NCBI RefSeq assembly: GCF_965263005.1
Contig: NZ_OZ253579.1
Location: forward strand, 3,596,001 to 3,660,000
DNA from: Rariloculus sp965263005
GTDB taxonomy: Bacteria; Pseudomonadota; Gammaproteobacteria; Steroidobacterales; Rariloculaceae
DNA: 64,000 nt
Direction: 5' to 3'
Each line of letters opens with the position of its first letter. Position 1 is the stretch's first letter. The notes under the pieces were generated by a model that worked only from the letters and a program-made list of their open reading frames with translations, searched no databases and was not told the DNA's origin. The position numbers were made by a program, and so were the translations under genes. Below are positions 41,598 to 50,879 of this stretch, one piece after another.

Positions 41598-44594
41598 TCA
41601 CGCGACTGCCCTTTGCTCGGGCTCCGGTATGGCCATCTCGCCCGCGCCCCATCTCTCGACTTCGATCAGGCAACAGCTCGCACTCATCGAATGCGCCTTG
41701 CGGATCTGCGACCTGCTCGACGACAACACGTTCACGCAGCCGCCCCGGTCGGTCGAGTTCCCGGGTTCGCCGATGGGATCGTAGACCGCGGACGAGCCGT
41801 AAGCATGGGCGACGCCCTGGAGCATCCGCTGCGTGAGCTTCGCGGCGCAGATGACCGAGCCGCGCGCGTTGTAAAGCCTGACGAGATCGTGCTCGCGGAT
41901 CCCGCGCACAGCGGCGTCCTCCGGGTTGATGCGGAGGATCCAGTAGTAGTACCCGTCGATGAGCACGCGGTGATCGGGTATGTCGTTGAGGAAGCTGTCC
42001 TTGCCGTCGCCCTGCGTATGGAAGGTGAAGCGCGGATGCGGCGAGATGAGCTGCAACGGGAAATCTTCGTAACCCTCGGCGTTGGGGCTCTCGGCCGGCC
42101 GCTGATATTTCACGATGCTCGGCCGATCCTCGCTGTCGGGATCGAATCGCTTGAGGCTCTCGCAATCGAACTCGATCTTGCCCGTCTGAGTTTGCAGCCC
42201 CTTCAGGTACTCCTCCGAATAGTCAGACGGCAACGGCATGGGCTCCGGCACGTCCTTCTTCCTGCCTTCGTAGAACCAGTTCCAGGACAGCGGCGCCCTG
42301 AGCTCCTCCTTCTCGGCCGGGACGACATAGTAGCCCCGGCGAATGAACTCCTTCCACGAAATGTGCTTCGACAGGTCCGATCCGTCGAACTGCCGCTTGG
42401 CCCAGCCGAGTTCGCCTACACCTTCGGTGAAGTAGGCCGCAAGCCCGAGCCGCTCGCACAGTTTCCGGAAAATCCAGAAATCGGACTTCGATTCGCCGAG
42501 CGGCTCAATGCACTTGTGCTGGAAAGTGATGACCCGGTGGTTGAGCTGCTGCTCGCCGTGATGCGCGTAACCGCCGAGGCCGGCCCATTCGCTGATGTCG
42601 AATCTCTCGAAATTCGTGCAGGCCGGCAGAATGATGTCGGCGAATTTAGTATCCCCCTCCATCCAGATGTTCTGATTGACCATGAACTCGAGATTGGGGT
42701 GCCGGAACATGTTGATGTAACGGTTGCTGTTGGGCATCGTCGCGATCAGCGAGCCGCCGTACTTGTACAGCATGTGGACCGGAGAGAAGCCCGGTTTCGG
42801 ATAGGTGATCTTCGTGAACTGCGCTTCGATGCTCTTGCCGTCCCAGGCGTAGCCTTCGGCCTTGCCGTCCATGATCGCTTCGGGCAGTTGCATGCGCGGA
42901 ATGAGCTGCGTGTTCGTGTTGACCGACGGCAGCTGCGGCATCCGCTGATAGAGCGCCACCGACATCGACGTCTTGGCCAGATCGCCGGACATGCCGCCGT
43001 CGGCATAGCCTGGGAAGTAGAAGTTGAAGTCAAGCGGCGTGCCCCACTGCAGATTGCCCATGTTGACGCCGGGCTTGCCGAGCCCCTGCATCGAGATGAG
43101 GCAAACCATCGTCCGCGCCCATTGGATGCCGGTCGCGTTCCGGCACGCGCCGCCGTGACCGTTGCCCCAGGCGCCGGCGCCGAGATAGGTCTTCTTGCTA
43201 GCCCACTCACGGGCGAGCGCGCGCACGTCGCTTGCCGGCACGCCGGTCTCCGCCTCCTGCCATTCGGGGGATTTCGGGATACCGTCCGAGGCGCCGAGCA
43301 CGTAGTCGCGCCATGTGTCGAAGCCGTGCGTGTGCGTGGCGATGAAGTCCTTGTCGTAGGTCCCCTCCGTAATCCACACGTAGGCGATCGCGATGGCGAG
43401 CGCGGGGCTCGACGTTGGGCGCGGCGCGATCCATTTGCCGCCGAGCAGCTGAATCGAGTCGTTGTAGTAGGGATCGATGTGGACGAGCTTGATCCCGGCC
43501 TCATTGAGCCACTGTCGCCTGACCGTCCCCTCGAGCGCACCGTAGGCGCCGCCGTTCGATTCGGGATTGCTCGACCAGAAGACGACCATCTCGGCTTCCT
43601 TGAGACAGTCTTCCACGGTCCCGTAGGTTTCGGACTGTCCCACGCGCATCGACCCGCCCCAGTGGTGAGCGGCGCCCCAGTACCAGCCTTCCCAGCTATC
43701 GGGATTGTGGTGCACCTCGGTCATGCCGACGGCGTTCTCGAACTTGCGCAGCGCACTCAGGTAATAGCCGATGTTTCCCCAGGCATGGTGCGAAGGGTGA
43801 CTGCATGCGATCGACCCCGGTCCATGATGAGTTTTCTGCCGCTTGATCTCGTTCGCTACGATTTCGAGCGCATCGTCCCAACTGATGCGCTCGTAACCGG
43901 AAACTCCGCGGTTTTGCGGATTTCGCTCGCCGTTCGGGTCGAAGTCCACGCGCTTCATCGGATAGAGAACCCGGTCCGGCGAATAGATGGTCGACTTGAC
44001 GTTCTGGCCGTGCGGAGCGAGCGAGGTCTTGCGCGGCGGGGTGAACACCTTGCCCTTGGCCTCGATGCTCCACGGCTGCGCGTCGCGGTCATCGAAACTG
44101 ATCGGCGTCATGCGAACGATCTTGCCATCCTTGACATAGACGAAAAGCGGCCCGCCGTTGGCCATGTTGCAGTAGCGCGTTTCGCCGTTACCGGCGTCGA
44201 CGCCATGCCGCCACCGCACGTGAAGCAACTGCTCAAGCGTAAACATGAACCAGATCGACTTCTCTTCCGGCCCATCGAGCGTCATGCTGAAGGTCTTCGC
44301 CGCGTTGATCCTGCCGAGCTGGTCGTCCGGATGCGTGAAGATTCGAACGCCGAGACGAGCAGTCTTGAACGTGACGACAACGTCCGGGTTTGGATGTATA
44401 CCGCCTCGCGACGAGACTTGGCCGTCCTTGAACACGTAGTACCGGCCGGAGCCTGCCTTGGCCCGTATCTGGGCCGTCAGATTGTGTTCCTTGAGCCGCT
44501 CCCGAAACTGCGGATAGCGCGAGGCGGTAAATTTGATCGCCACGCCGATGCCATACAACAGTACCGAGAACGCAAACGTGCTGAGTTTTTCCAT
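41598..44594 (-). CDS. Molybdopterin large subunit, pyrogallol-hydroxytransferase-like, with SCP2-like N-terminal domain
   Basis: A 998-residue protein of the DMSO-reductase superfamily. Residues from about 150 resemble the large subunit of pyrogallol transhydroxylase: GGPLFVYVKDGKIVRMTPIS, no 4Fe-4S cysteine motif at the N-terminal side, VVFWSSNPESNGG (probable Mo-ligand serine region) and TPWGTPLDFNF-like segments (here LQWGTPLDFNFYFPGYADGG). Residues about 1-140 form an extra domain with PQFRERLKEHN, YYVFKDGQVSSRGGIHPNPD and DVVVTFKTARLGVRIF, which I read as an SCP2-like lipid-binding fold. The ATG at 44594 follows GGAAGG. No Tat signal, so cytoplasmic. Expected chemistry: hydroxyl transfer or removal on polyphenols. 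Confidence 0.85.
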   Translation of the reverse strand: MEKLSTFAFSVLLYGIGVAIKFTASRYPQFRERLKEHNLTAQIRAKAGSGRYYVFKDGQVSSRGGIHPNPDVVVTFKTARLGVRIFTHPDDQLGRINAAKTFSMTLDGPEEKSIWFMFTLEQLLHVRWRHGVDAGNGETRYCNMANGGPLFVYVKDGKIVRMTPISFDDRDAQPWSIEAKGKVFTPPRKTSLAPHGQNVKSTIYSPDRVLYPMKRVDFDPNGERNPQNRGVSGYERISWDDALEIVANEIKRQKTHHGPGSIACSHPSHHAWGNIGYYLSALRKFENAVGMTEVHHNPDSWEGWYWGAAHHWGGSMRVGQSETYGTVEDCLKEAEMVVFWSSNPESNGGAYGALEGTVRRQWLNEAGIKLVHIDPYYNDSIQLLGGKWIAPRPTSSPALAIAIAYVWITEGTYDKDFIATHTHGFDTWRDYVLGASDGIPKSPEWQEAETGVPASDVRALAREWASKKTYLGAGAWGNGHGGACRNATGIQWARTMVCLISMQGLGKPGVNMGNLQWGTPLDFNFYFPGYADGGMSGDLAKTSMSVALYQRMPQLPSVNTNTQLIPRMQLPEAIMDGKAEGYAWDGKSIEAQFTKITYPKPGFSPVHMLYKYGGSLIATMPNSNRYINMFRHPNLEFMVNQNIWMEGDTKFADIILPACTNFERFDISEWAGLGGYAHHGEQQLNHRVITFQHKCIEPLGESKSDFWIFRKLCERLGLAAYFTEGVGELGWAKRQFDGSDLSKHISWKEFIRRGYYVVPAEKEELRAPLSWNWFYEGRKKDVPEPMPLPSDYSEEYLKGLQTQTGKIEFDCESLKRFDPDSEDRPSIVKYQRPAESPNAEGYEDFPLQLISPHPRFTFHTQGDGKDSFLNDIPDHRVLIDGYYYWILRINPEDAAVRGIREHDLVRLYNARGSVICAAKLTQRMLQGVAHAYGSSAVYDPIGEPGNSTDRGGCVNVLSSSRSQIRKAHSMSASCCLIEVERWGAGEMAIPEPEQRAVA

Positions 44595-44849
44595 GGAGCT
44601 TGGCCTTCCCCTCACAGGGCCCTTCCGGGTGCCGACACAACACACGTCGCGATCCCGCCAGGGCCTCATTTTCGCCGTCACGCGCGGAATTGCCCGCGCG
44701 GGCTGGACGACGGCCTAGGGTACGGATTTGGCTCACGATGGTAAAGGTAGAGCGGCCGCTCGCGGGTCGTGATCGATAGGTACCGGTCGTTCTGATAAGC
44801 TTCGGGAACCGCATCGCACGCAGACAGCAAACAGGAAGAGGAACCGGCG
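44595..44849. promoter_or_regulatory. Divergent control region between two molybdoenzyme genes
   Basis: About 255 bases separate the two divergently transcribed genes. No clear operator or sigma-70 pair was found by eye. Shared control of both molybdoenzymes is a reasonable inference from the arrangement. Confidence 0.4.
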
Positions 44850-47060
44850 TTGAGCGCAGCAAGAATATCCCCCCGAGCCCCGAGCGAAGTGCCGGGCAAC
44901 GTGCAGGTACTCAAGAGCGTATGCCGGAGCTGCCACGGCGGTTGCAGCACACTGATGCATGTCAGAGGCGGCGAGCTGCTCAAGGTCGAGGGCGACCCCG
45001 AAGGTCCGCTGAACCACGGCAAGCTCTGCCCCATCGGCGCCGCGACCACGGAGCTCGTCTATCATCCGGATCGTCTCAAGTACCCGCAACGCCGCATCGG
45101 ACCGCGCGGCTCGGGCAAATGGGAGCGGATCACCTGGGACGAAGCGCTGGACGAGATCACCGAGCGCGTGCTCGCCATTCGCGAGGAAACGGGGCCGGAG
45201 TCGATCGCGATGGGCACGGGCACGGGCCGCCACCACATCCGCTGGGTCTCACGATTCGGTCACGCGCTCGGCACACCGAACTGGTGTGAACCGGGATTCG
45301 CCCAGTGCTTTCACCCGCGCGTCAACACGTGCATCCAGACGATGGGCGACTTGCCCGTGTGTGATTTCACCGGCGACGTCGACCCCGCGCTGATCATGTA
45401 CTGGGGGCACAACCCTCCGCATTCGGGCCCTGACGGCGAGACGCGGTTCAACGTGCGCGAGTCGCTGCTGAGTCATCCGCGGATCATCACGATCGACCCT
45501 CGTCAGACGGTCGTCGCCCGCAAATCCGAGCTTTGGCTGCAGCTTCGGCCCGGTACCGACGACGCGCTCGCGCTCGCGTTCCTCAACGTGATCATCGGCG
45601 AAGAGCTGTACGACCGCGAATTCTGCGAGAAATATACGCACGGCTTCGATGAACTCGCCGCCCATGTGCACGGGTTCACGCCCGAATGGGCCGAGCCGAT
45701 CACCTGGGTGCCGGCCGACAAGATCCGCGCGGCCGCGCGGCTGTTTGCCGAGTGCAAACCTGCGATGCTCGAGTGGGGTTGCGCGATCGAGCATACGCCG
45801 AACACGATTCAAACGATCCGGGCGCTCTCGATGATTCCGGTGCTCACGGGCAACATCGACGTGCCGGGCGGCTGGATATTCGGCATGCACGGCGCCGGGC
45901 GCTTCCCGGGGCTGATCGAAAACCTCGACCCCGAGGTCGAGAAGAAACGTCTCGGCTACGACAAGTACAAGATGCTCTGCGGCGAAGGAGCGGACCTCCC
46001 GGCCTGCCACATCCCGTCGCTTATCGATGCAATGCTCTACGGGGAGCCGTATCGCGTTCGGGCTTTCCTCGTGTTCGGCAACAACACGCTGGCGACCTAC
46101 GCCAACACGAAGCTGGTCTACGAGGCGCTCATGAAGCTCGACTACATGGTCTGCGCGGACCTGTTCATGACGCCGACGGCGGAACTCGCGGACATCGTGC
46201 TGCCTGCGGCGTCATGGCCCGAACTCAACCAGATCGCGGCGTTGCCGACGATCGCGGGCAACATCGTCATGGGCCAGCAGAAGGTCGTTCAGATCGGCGA
46301 ATGCAAGTCCGATGAGGAAATGTTCGTCGAGCTCGCCCGGCGCATGAAGCTGCCCGTGTGCACCGAGCCGGTCGAGGAAGTGCTCGATCAGATGCTCGAG
46401 AACGGCGGCCAGCCGGTCGACTTCAAGGGACTGACGGAGCGCGGCTGGATCCATATGCCGCAGAAGTACCGGAAATACGAGATCGAGGGGTTCAAGACGC
46501 CGACCGGGAAGATTGAGCTGTATTCGACCCGTCTCGAGGCGATGGGTTACGAGCCGCTGCCGTACTACGAGGAACCGCCCGAGAGCCCGATCAGCTCACC
46601 GGAAGTTGCCAAAAAGTACCCTCTCGTGCTGACGACCGGCGGCCGAGTCTCGGTGTACTTCAACTCCGAGCACCGCCAGCTTCCTCTGTGCCGGAACGCC
46701 CACCCCGAACCGCTCGCCGAGATTCATCCCAAGACGGCGGCGCCGCTCGGGATCGAGGACGGCGACTGGATGTGGATCGAAACACGCCGCGGGCGCATCG
46801 AGCAGAAGGCGAAAGTGACGGACCGCATCGAGCCGCGCGTCATCCACTGCGAGCACGGCTGGTGGTTCCCCGAGCGCAAGGGTCCCGACTACGGCATCTG
46901 GGAGTCGAACGCCAACGTGCTGACGGACAACCGCGCGCCATTCGACCCGCAGATGGGGACCTATCAGCTGCGCGGACTGCTGTGCCGCGTCGGCAAGGCC
47001 GAGCGAGGCAACGGGAAGGCCGGGACCGAGCCCACCCCGATGGAGGCCGCGACGGGCTAA
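44850..47060 (+). CDS. Molybdopterin oxidoreductase, acetylene-hydratase/catechol-dehydroxylase-like group
   Basis: A 736-residue DMSO-reductase-superfamily enzyme. It has a 4Fe-4S site formed by C25, C28, C32 and C60 (CRSCHGGC, then KLCPIG). Other features: ERITWDEALDEITERV, the active-site stretch MYWGHNPPHSGPDGE and a C-terminal pterin domain with GGRVSVYFNSEHRQ. The TTG start at 44850 follows GGAAGAGGAA. No twin-arginine signal, so cytoplasmic. It is divergent from the two-subunit enzyme. Length and lack of partner genes suit single-subunit non-redox or dehydroxylating members; exact reaction cannot be told. Confidence 0.85.
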   Translation: MSAARISPRAPSEVPGNVQVLKSVCRSCHGGCSTLMHVRGGELLKVEGDPEGPLNHGKLCPIGAATTELVYHPDRLKYPQRRIGPRGSGKWERITWDEALDEITERVLAIREETGPESIAMGTGTGRHHIRWVSRFGHALGTPNWCEPGFAQCFHPRVNTCIQTMGDLPVCDFTGDVDPALIMYWGHNPPHSGPDGETRFNVRESLLSHPRIITIDPRQTVVARKSELWLQLRPGTDDALALAFLNVIIGEELYDREFCEKYTHGFDELAAHVHGFTPEWAEPITWVPADKIRAAARLFAECKPAMLEWGCAIEHTPNTIQTIRALSMIPVLTGNIDVPGGWIFGMHGAGRFPGLIENLDPEVEKKRLGYDKYKMLCGEGADLPACHIPSLIDAMLYGEPYRVRAFLVFGNNTLATYANTKLVYEALMKLDYMVCADLFMTPTAELADIVLPAASWPELNQIAALPTIAGNIVMGQQKVVQIGECKSDEEMFVELARRMKLPVCTEPVEEVLDQMLENGGQPVDFKGLTERGWIHMPQKYRKYEIEGFKTPTGKIELYSTRLEAMGYEPLPYYEEPPESPISSPEVAKKYPLVLTTGGRVSVYFNSEHRQLPLCRNAHPEPLAEIHPKTAAPLGIEDGDWMWIETRRGRIEQKAKVTDRIEPRVIHCEHGWWFPERKGPDYGIWESNANVLTDNRAPFDPQMGTYQLRGLLCRVGKAERGNGKAGTEPTPMEAATG

Positions 47061-47194
47061 CCGGATCGAGACGCCCCGGCGGCTCGCGATCGCTTGACCG
47101 ACGCGCGACTGCCTGGCAGCCCCGAGCTGCCTGCCGCGCTCGTGACGGCCTGCTCAGGCCACGTCCAGCGAGACGCGCCGGAACTCAGCGACGT

Positions 47195-48055
47195 TCAGCT
47201 CTGGTTCCACTCCACGAGCGGCGCGTCGGGCGCATGACGCTCGTAGTACCACTTCAGCCCAAGCGGCTCGTCGCTCAGGATCGTCGTCTTGAAGCTTCGC
47301 CACGCCTGGATCTCGAAGTAATCCAACGGGCCGCCGTGCGCGTTGAGCCGATGCGGCACGCCGGGCGGAAAATACACGAGCGTGCCGGGCTCGATTTCCT
47401 GCGATGTTTCGCCGACATCGACCTTGCCGCGGCCCTTGAACGTCATGTAGACGTGTGCAGCGCCATCCGGGTTGGCGTCGGTCCCGTTGTGGGCGTGATA
47501 CGGAGATGCGCCGCCCTCGTTGTAATGCATCTCTCCGGCCTGAATCGCATTGGTCGGCGTCAGCCGGTTGCCATCGAGCAGCCTGACGCTCGACTCGGCG
47601 CAGAAACGGCGTACACGGCCGCCGCTCGCGTCGCTCAGGGCGCGCAGCGTGCGCCGGTTGAAGAAGTATCCGGGCCCGCCCGGCAACCCGTCCTCGACGG
47701 CGGCCGGCGGCTTCGGAGTGATCATTTGCAGAAGTTCCAGGTCCGATCCGGCGGCATCGAATCGGGCCGAGTCGCCCGGCGTCAGCAGCACACCCGCACC
47801 TTCCTCGGCCGCATGGTCGTCAGCATTGAAATACACGTGGCCGCTCGCCGAACCCTGCATGACGTAGATGAGATGATAGTCCTCGCCCGCATCGACATCG
47901 AACTGCCGGCCTTCGAGAATCGTCCGCCTGTAAACGGTCAGATTAGTCGAATCGCACAGATCCGGGCTGCAGATCGTCCTTTGCAATCCCGATTCGACTT
48001 GTTCGGCCGCGGCGGTGTTCGTGTTGATGATTGTTACGTTGTTGATCGTCGCCAT
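47195..48055 (-). CDS. Bicupin protein
   Basis: A 286-residue protein with two cupin domains: residues about 30-125 (AGEDYHLIYVMQGSASGHVY) and about 165-265 (ASPYHAHNGTD, GTLVYFPPGVPHRLN), the second with the His-x-His and distal His expected of a metal site. No signal peptide. It stands between the second molybdoenzyme and the gallate-dioxygenase-like gene and may be a dioxygenase or isomerase of the same pathway. No closer identification is possible from sequence alone. Confidence 0.75.
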   Translation of the reverse strand: MATINNVTIINTNTAAAEQVESGLQRTICSPDLCDSTNLTVYRRTILEGRQFDVDAGEDYHLIYVMQGSASGHVYFNADDHAAEEGAGVLLTPGDSARFDAAGSDLELLQMITPKPPAAVEDGLPGGPGYFFNRRTLRALSDASGGRVRRFCAESSVRLLDGNRLTPTNAIQAGEMHYNEGGASPYHAHNGTDANPDGAAHVYMTFKGRGKVDVGETSQEIEPGTLVYFPPGVPHRLNAHGGPLDYFEIQAWRSFKTTILSDEPLGLKWYYERHAPDAPLVEWNQS

Positions 48056-48245
48056 CTGTTGCGCTCCTCATCAGGCTATCGTTTTTGGCGGTGGGGAATG
48101 ATACCTGTAATCGCTCGCGGCTTGCGGTCCGGCTTGTCCGCTGTCGGGACGGCCCGCCAGGCCGGCCGCTTGCGGTTCGGGCCTTCGATCGCCCGGCGTG
48201 CGCGTCCGTTCGGGCGGCCTGCCGGGCAGCGCGGCCGCGGCGGCG

Positions 48246-49550
48246 CTAAACGTCCGCCTCTCCGGCGCCCTCGCCTTCGTGCGTACCGGCCACCGAGTAG
48301 AGCACCTGCGTATTGCGGGTCTTCTGAAAATCCTCCAGCGACTCCTCACGCATCGCGGCATAGATGGCTTGATTCGGTACGCCGGTGGCCGCTGCGAGCT
48401 TTTCGAGGATGAAGAAGATGACGCCGTAGCGCAGGAGCGCACGCCAGTCGAGCCGCCTCAGCATGTCCTTCTCTTCTTCCGTCAGGCCGCCCCTGTCATA
48501 CGAGCCTTCCCGGTCGTACAGGAACCGGCCCCTGAGCTCCGGCTGGATGATGCCGTGCAGATATTTGTTGAGCCGATAGGCCCTGATACTGCGGTCGAAT
48601 GTGAACGGATATGAGCCCTCGATCTCGGCGACACCCCCGAACTCGCGCCTGGATCTGGCGAGGTGTTCCGCGGGGCTCTCGCCATCGTCGCCCGCGTTCA
48701 GGTCCTCGTAGATCACCGTCGCGGTGGCCGTCATCGATGGCAGGCAGTACGACTGATGGACCTTGCGCACGTTCGGTGCGAGCGCCCCGCGCATGACGAG
48801 CCACATGATGACCTCGGCGCCCTCGACACCCCCGCGCTTCGCGTAGTCCGCAATCGACAGTTCCGTCAGCTTGCGCGGATCCTTTTCGAGCAGATCGAGA
48901 AACTCCATGTCCCAGTTCGTGTTGTTGAAGCCCGCGCGCTCGCCGCTGACCTGATGCGAGAGTCCGCCGGAGCCGACGACCGCGACCTTGAGATCTTCCG
49001 GATAACTCTGGATCGCCCTGCGCAGCGACCGGCCGAGCGCAAAGCATCGACGTGCCGTCGGGATCGGGAATTGCAGTACGCCGACCTGCAGCGGCACGAG
49101 GGACACGGGCCAGCCGTTGTCGTGCGGCAACATCATCGACAGCGGCGAGAAGACCCCGTGATCGAGCCCTTTCGACTGAAAGTACGACAGGTCGAACTCG
49201 TCAGCGACGAGCCCCGTGGCGATGTGCCTGGCGAGACCCGCATGTCCGTTGAGCGCCGGCAGAGGCCTCGGCCCGCCGCCTTCGTCGGCAACCGGCCACG
49301 TCTCACCGATGCCGAGCGCGAAACTGGAATAGTGGTCGAAGAAGAACGAGGTCACGTGGTCGTTATAGACGAAGAAGAGCAGGTCGGGCGCCTTCTCCTC
49401 AAGCCACGCACGCACCGGGGCGAAGCCCTCGAATATCGGCGCCCAGACCGGGTCGTCGGCTTTCTGGGTGTCGAACGCGAACGCGATCGACGGGGTATGT
49501 GAAGCGGCGAGCCCACCGACTATCGTGGCCAAATCGAGACTCCGTGGCAT
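48246..49550 (-). CDS. Gallate dioxygenase-like (fused LigB-LigA) extradiol enzyme
   Basis: A 434-residue class III extradiol dioxygenase. Residues 1-290 are LigB-like, with iron-ligand histidines in ASHTPS (H18) and VYNDHVTS (H65) and a conserved SGGLSHQ. Residues about 315-415 are LigA-like (RAYRLNKYLHGIIQPELRGR, then LDWRALLRYGVIFFILEKLA). This LigB-LigA fusion at about 420 residues is the architecture of gallate dioxygenases (DesB/GalA), which convert gallate to 4-oxalomesaconate. It lies 190 bp from the bicupin on the same strand. Upstream it has a tandem 8-bp repeat at 49683-49730. Confidence 0.85.
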   Translation of the reverse strand: MPRSLDLATIVGGLAASHTPSIAFAFDTQKADDPVWAPIFEGFAPVRAWLEEKAPDLLFFVYNDHVTSFFFDHYSSFALGIGETWPVADEGGGPRPLPALNGHAGLARHIATGLVADEFDLSYFQSKGLDHGVFSPLSMMLPHDNGWPVSLVPLQVGVLQFPIPTARRCFALGRSLRRAIQSYPEDLKVAVVGSGGLSHQVSGERAGFNNTNWDMEFLDLLEKDPRKLTELSIADYAKRGGVEGAEVIMWLVMRGALAPNVRKVHQSYCLPSMTATATVIYEDLNAGDDGESPAEHLARSRREFGGVAEIEGSYPFTFDRSIRAYRLNKYLHGIIQPELRGRFLYDREGSYDRGGLTEEEKDMLRRLDWRALLRYGVIFFILEKLAAATGVPNQAIYAAMREESLEDFQKTRNTQVLYSVAGTHEGEGAGEADV

Positions 49551-49682
49551 GCGGAACCGTTCATGTTAGCGCGTTTAGAGATCACCCATGCCGAGCAGCC
49601 TTGGCGCCGTGCCGCCGTGCCGCCGAGCAGTCGTACCGCGGTGCGGTCGTGGACCCGCGCCGCCGTACGGTCGAGCGGTCGT

Positions 49683-49730
49683 GCGGTCATGCGGTCATGC
49701 GGTCATGCGGTCATGCGGTCATGCGGTCGA
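49683..49730. repeat. 8-bp tandem repeat (GCGGTCAT) upstream of the gallate-dioxygenase-like gene
   Basis: Five perfect copies of GCGGTCAT with a partial sixth, 133-180 bases upstream of the start codon of the minus-strand dioxygenase gene. Neighbouring bases hold further GCGGTCGT-like variants. No gene is present in 49551-49813. Confidence 0.9.
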
Positions 49731-49813
49731 AGTATGGTATCCGGCGAGACGGCGTCCGAGTCTCGGACCTACGAATAGTCCACACCATCTACGCGATCGT
49801 GCCGCGACTCGCG

Positions 49814-50758
49814 TCACTCACCGAGAATTGCTCGGCCCTCGTTCGCACCCGCCACGGTCGTCCGGATGATTCGCCAGCCCTGCCGCACGCGCCTCGCGAC
49901 GTCCTCGCCGGTATTAGCCGAGATCGCACAGGCGACATCGTGCCGCAGGCAGGCTGCAAGAATCCGCTCAAACGCTTCCTCGAGCTCGGGCGAACCCTGC
50001 GCAACGCCGAGCGATAGACTGAGATCGCCGCCGGCGCCGGGAAACAGCGCACTGACGCCCGGCGTGGCCGCGATTGCATCGAGGTTGCTCATGGCCTCGG
50101 CCGACTCGATCATCATGACCGCGAACAAATCGCCGTCGGGATTGAGCGGCCAGACATCGGCCCGGCTCAGGTACTCGTCGGCGCTCACGCCCCAGGCCCA
50201 GGCCGCGTTGGTCGGAGACCAGCCGCGGATGCCGGCTGGCTCCGGAGAAGGCGACTCGCGAAGCTGCGGATAACGCATCGTACTGACGGCAAACGCCGCA
50301 TGCTCCGGCGTATCGACGCCGTTGAAGATGACGCCGTAGAGGCCCAGATCGAGGGCCTGCTTGACGACCCATTCAGATTCGTCGGGCGGCGGCGCGAAAC
50401 GCGCGAGCAGCGCGACGTCCGGTTGCGCATTGCCCTTTCTCAGGATCGTCTGCTTGTCGCCCATGGCGAGCAGAAACATCCGGAGCGAGGCGAAATCCAT
50501 CGGGCTGTGCTCCATGTCCACGTACATAAATTCAGCCGGTGCGCGCGCAACTTCGCGCGCATGGGACAGCGCGAGATTCTGGGTGCTCAGGCCATAGACG
50601 ACTTCGCCTGCTTCGAGCTTCGCGATGACGGGATTGAGATGGACGCGCTCCTGGGCCGGCAAAGCGCCGGGCAACACGATAAGCGCAGCCAGAACGACGC
50701 TCGGGCGCGTGCTCGCATGGGCGCTTCGCGCGAGCGCCCTGATCAACGAAATCATCAT
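49814..50758 (-). CDS. HpcH/HpaI-family aldolase with export signal
   Basis: A 314-residue class II pyruvate aldolase-like enzyme. VVYGLSTQNLALSH, the FMYVDMEHSPMDF segment (acidic and histidine residues of the active site) and VMMIESAEAMSNLDAI (metal-ligand glutamate) fit the family. The N terminus MMISLIRALARSAHAS with a hydrophobic VVLAALIVLPGALPAQE looks like a signal peptide, so the enzyme may act in the periplasm, which is unusual. GGAG precedes the ATG at 50758. It follows the gallate-pathway gene region; aldol cleavage of the ring-fission product is plausible. Confidence 0.82.
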   Translation of the reverse strand: MMISLIRALARSAHASTRPSVVLAALIVLPGALPAQERVHLNPVIAKLEAGEVVYGLSTQNLALSHAREVARAPAEFMYVDMEHSPMDFASLRMFLLAMGDKQTILRKGNAQPDVALLARFAPPPDESEWVVKQALDLGLYGVIFNGVDTPEHAAFAVSTMRYPQLRESPSPEPAGIRGWSPTNAAWAWGVSADEYLSRADVWPLNPDGDLFAVMMIESAEAMSNLDAIAATPGVSALFPGAGGDLSLSLGVAQGSPELEEAFERILAACLRHDVACAISANTGEDVARRVRQGWRIIRTTVAGANEGRAILGE

Positions 50759-50879
50759 AAGCGCAGTCTCCGCACAGTCTTCAGACCAGGGCCTGCTAAC
50801 GCTATCCGAGATAGCTCTGCCGAGTCCACTTTTCTGTCCGGCAACGCGTAGCGAGCGTGATGTGGTCACTCCACAGGCC

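Noticed and set aside
41499..44744. Very long open frame on the + strand opposite the molybdoenzyme
   Set aside because: Composition is that of a GC-rich antisense shadow (Arg/Ala/His-rich, no recognisable domain), while the minus strand encodes a clear enzyme.
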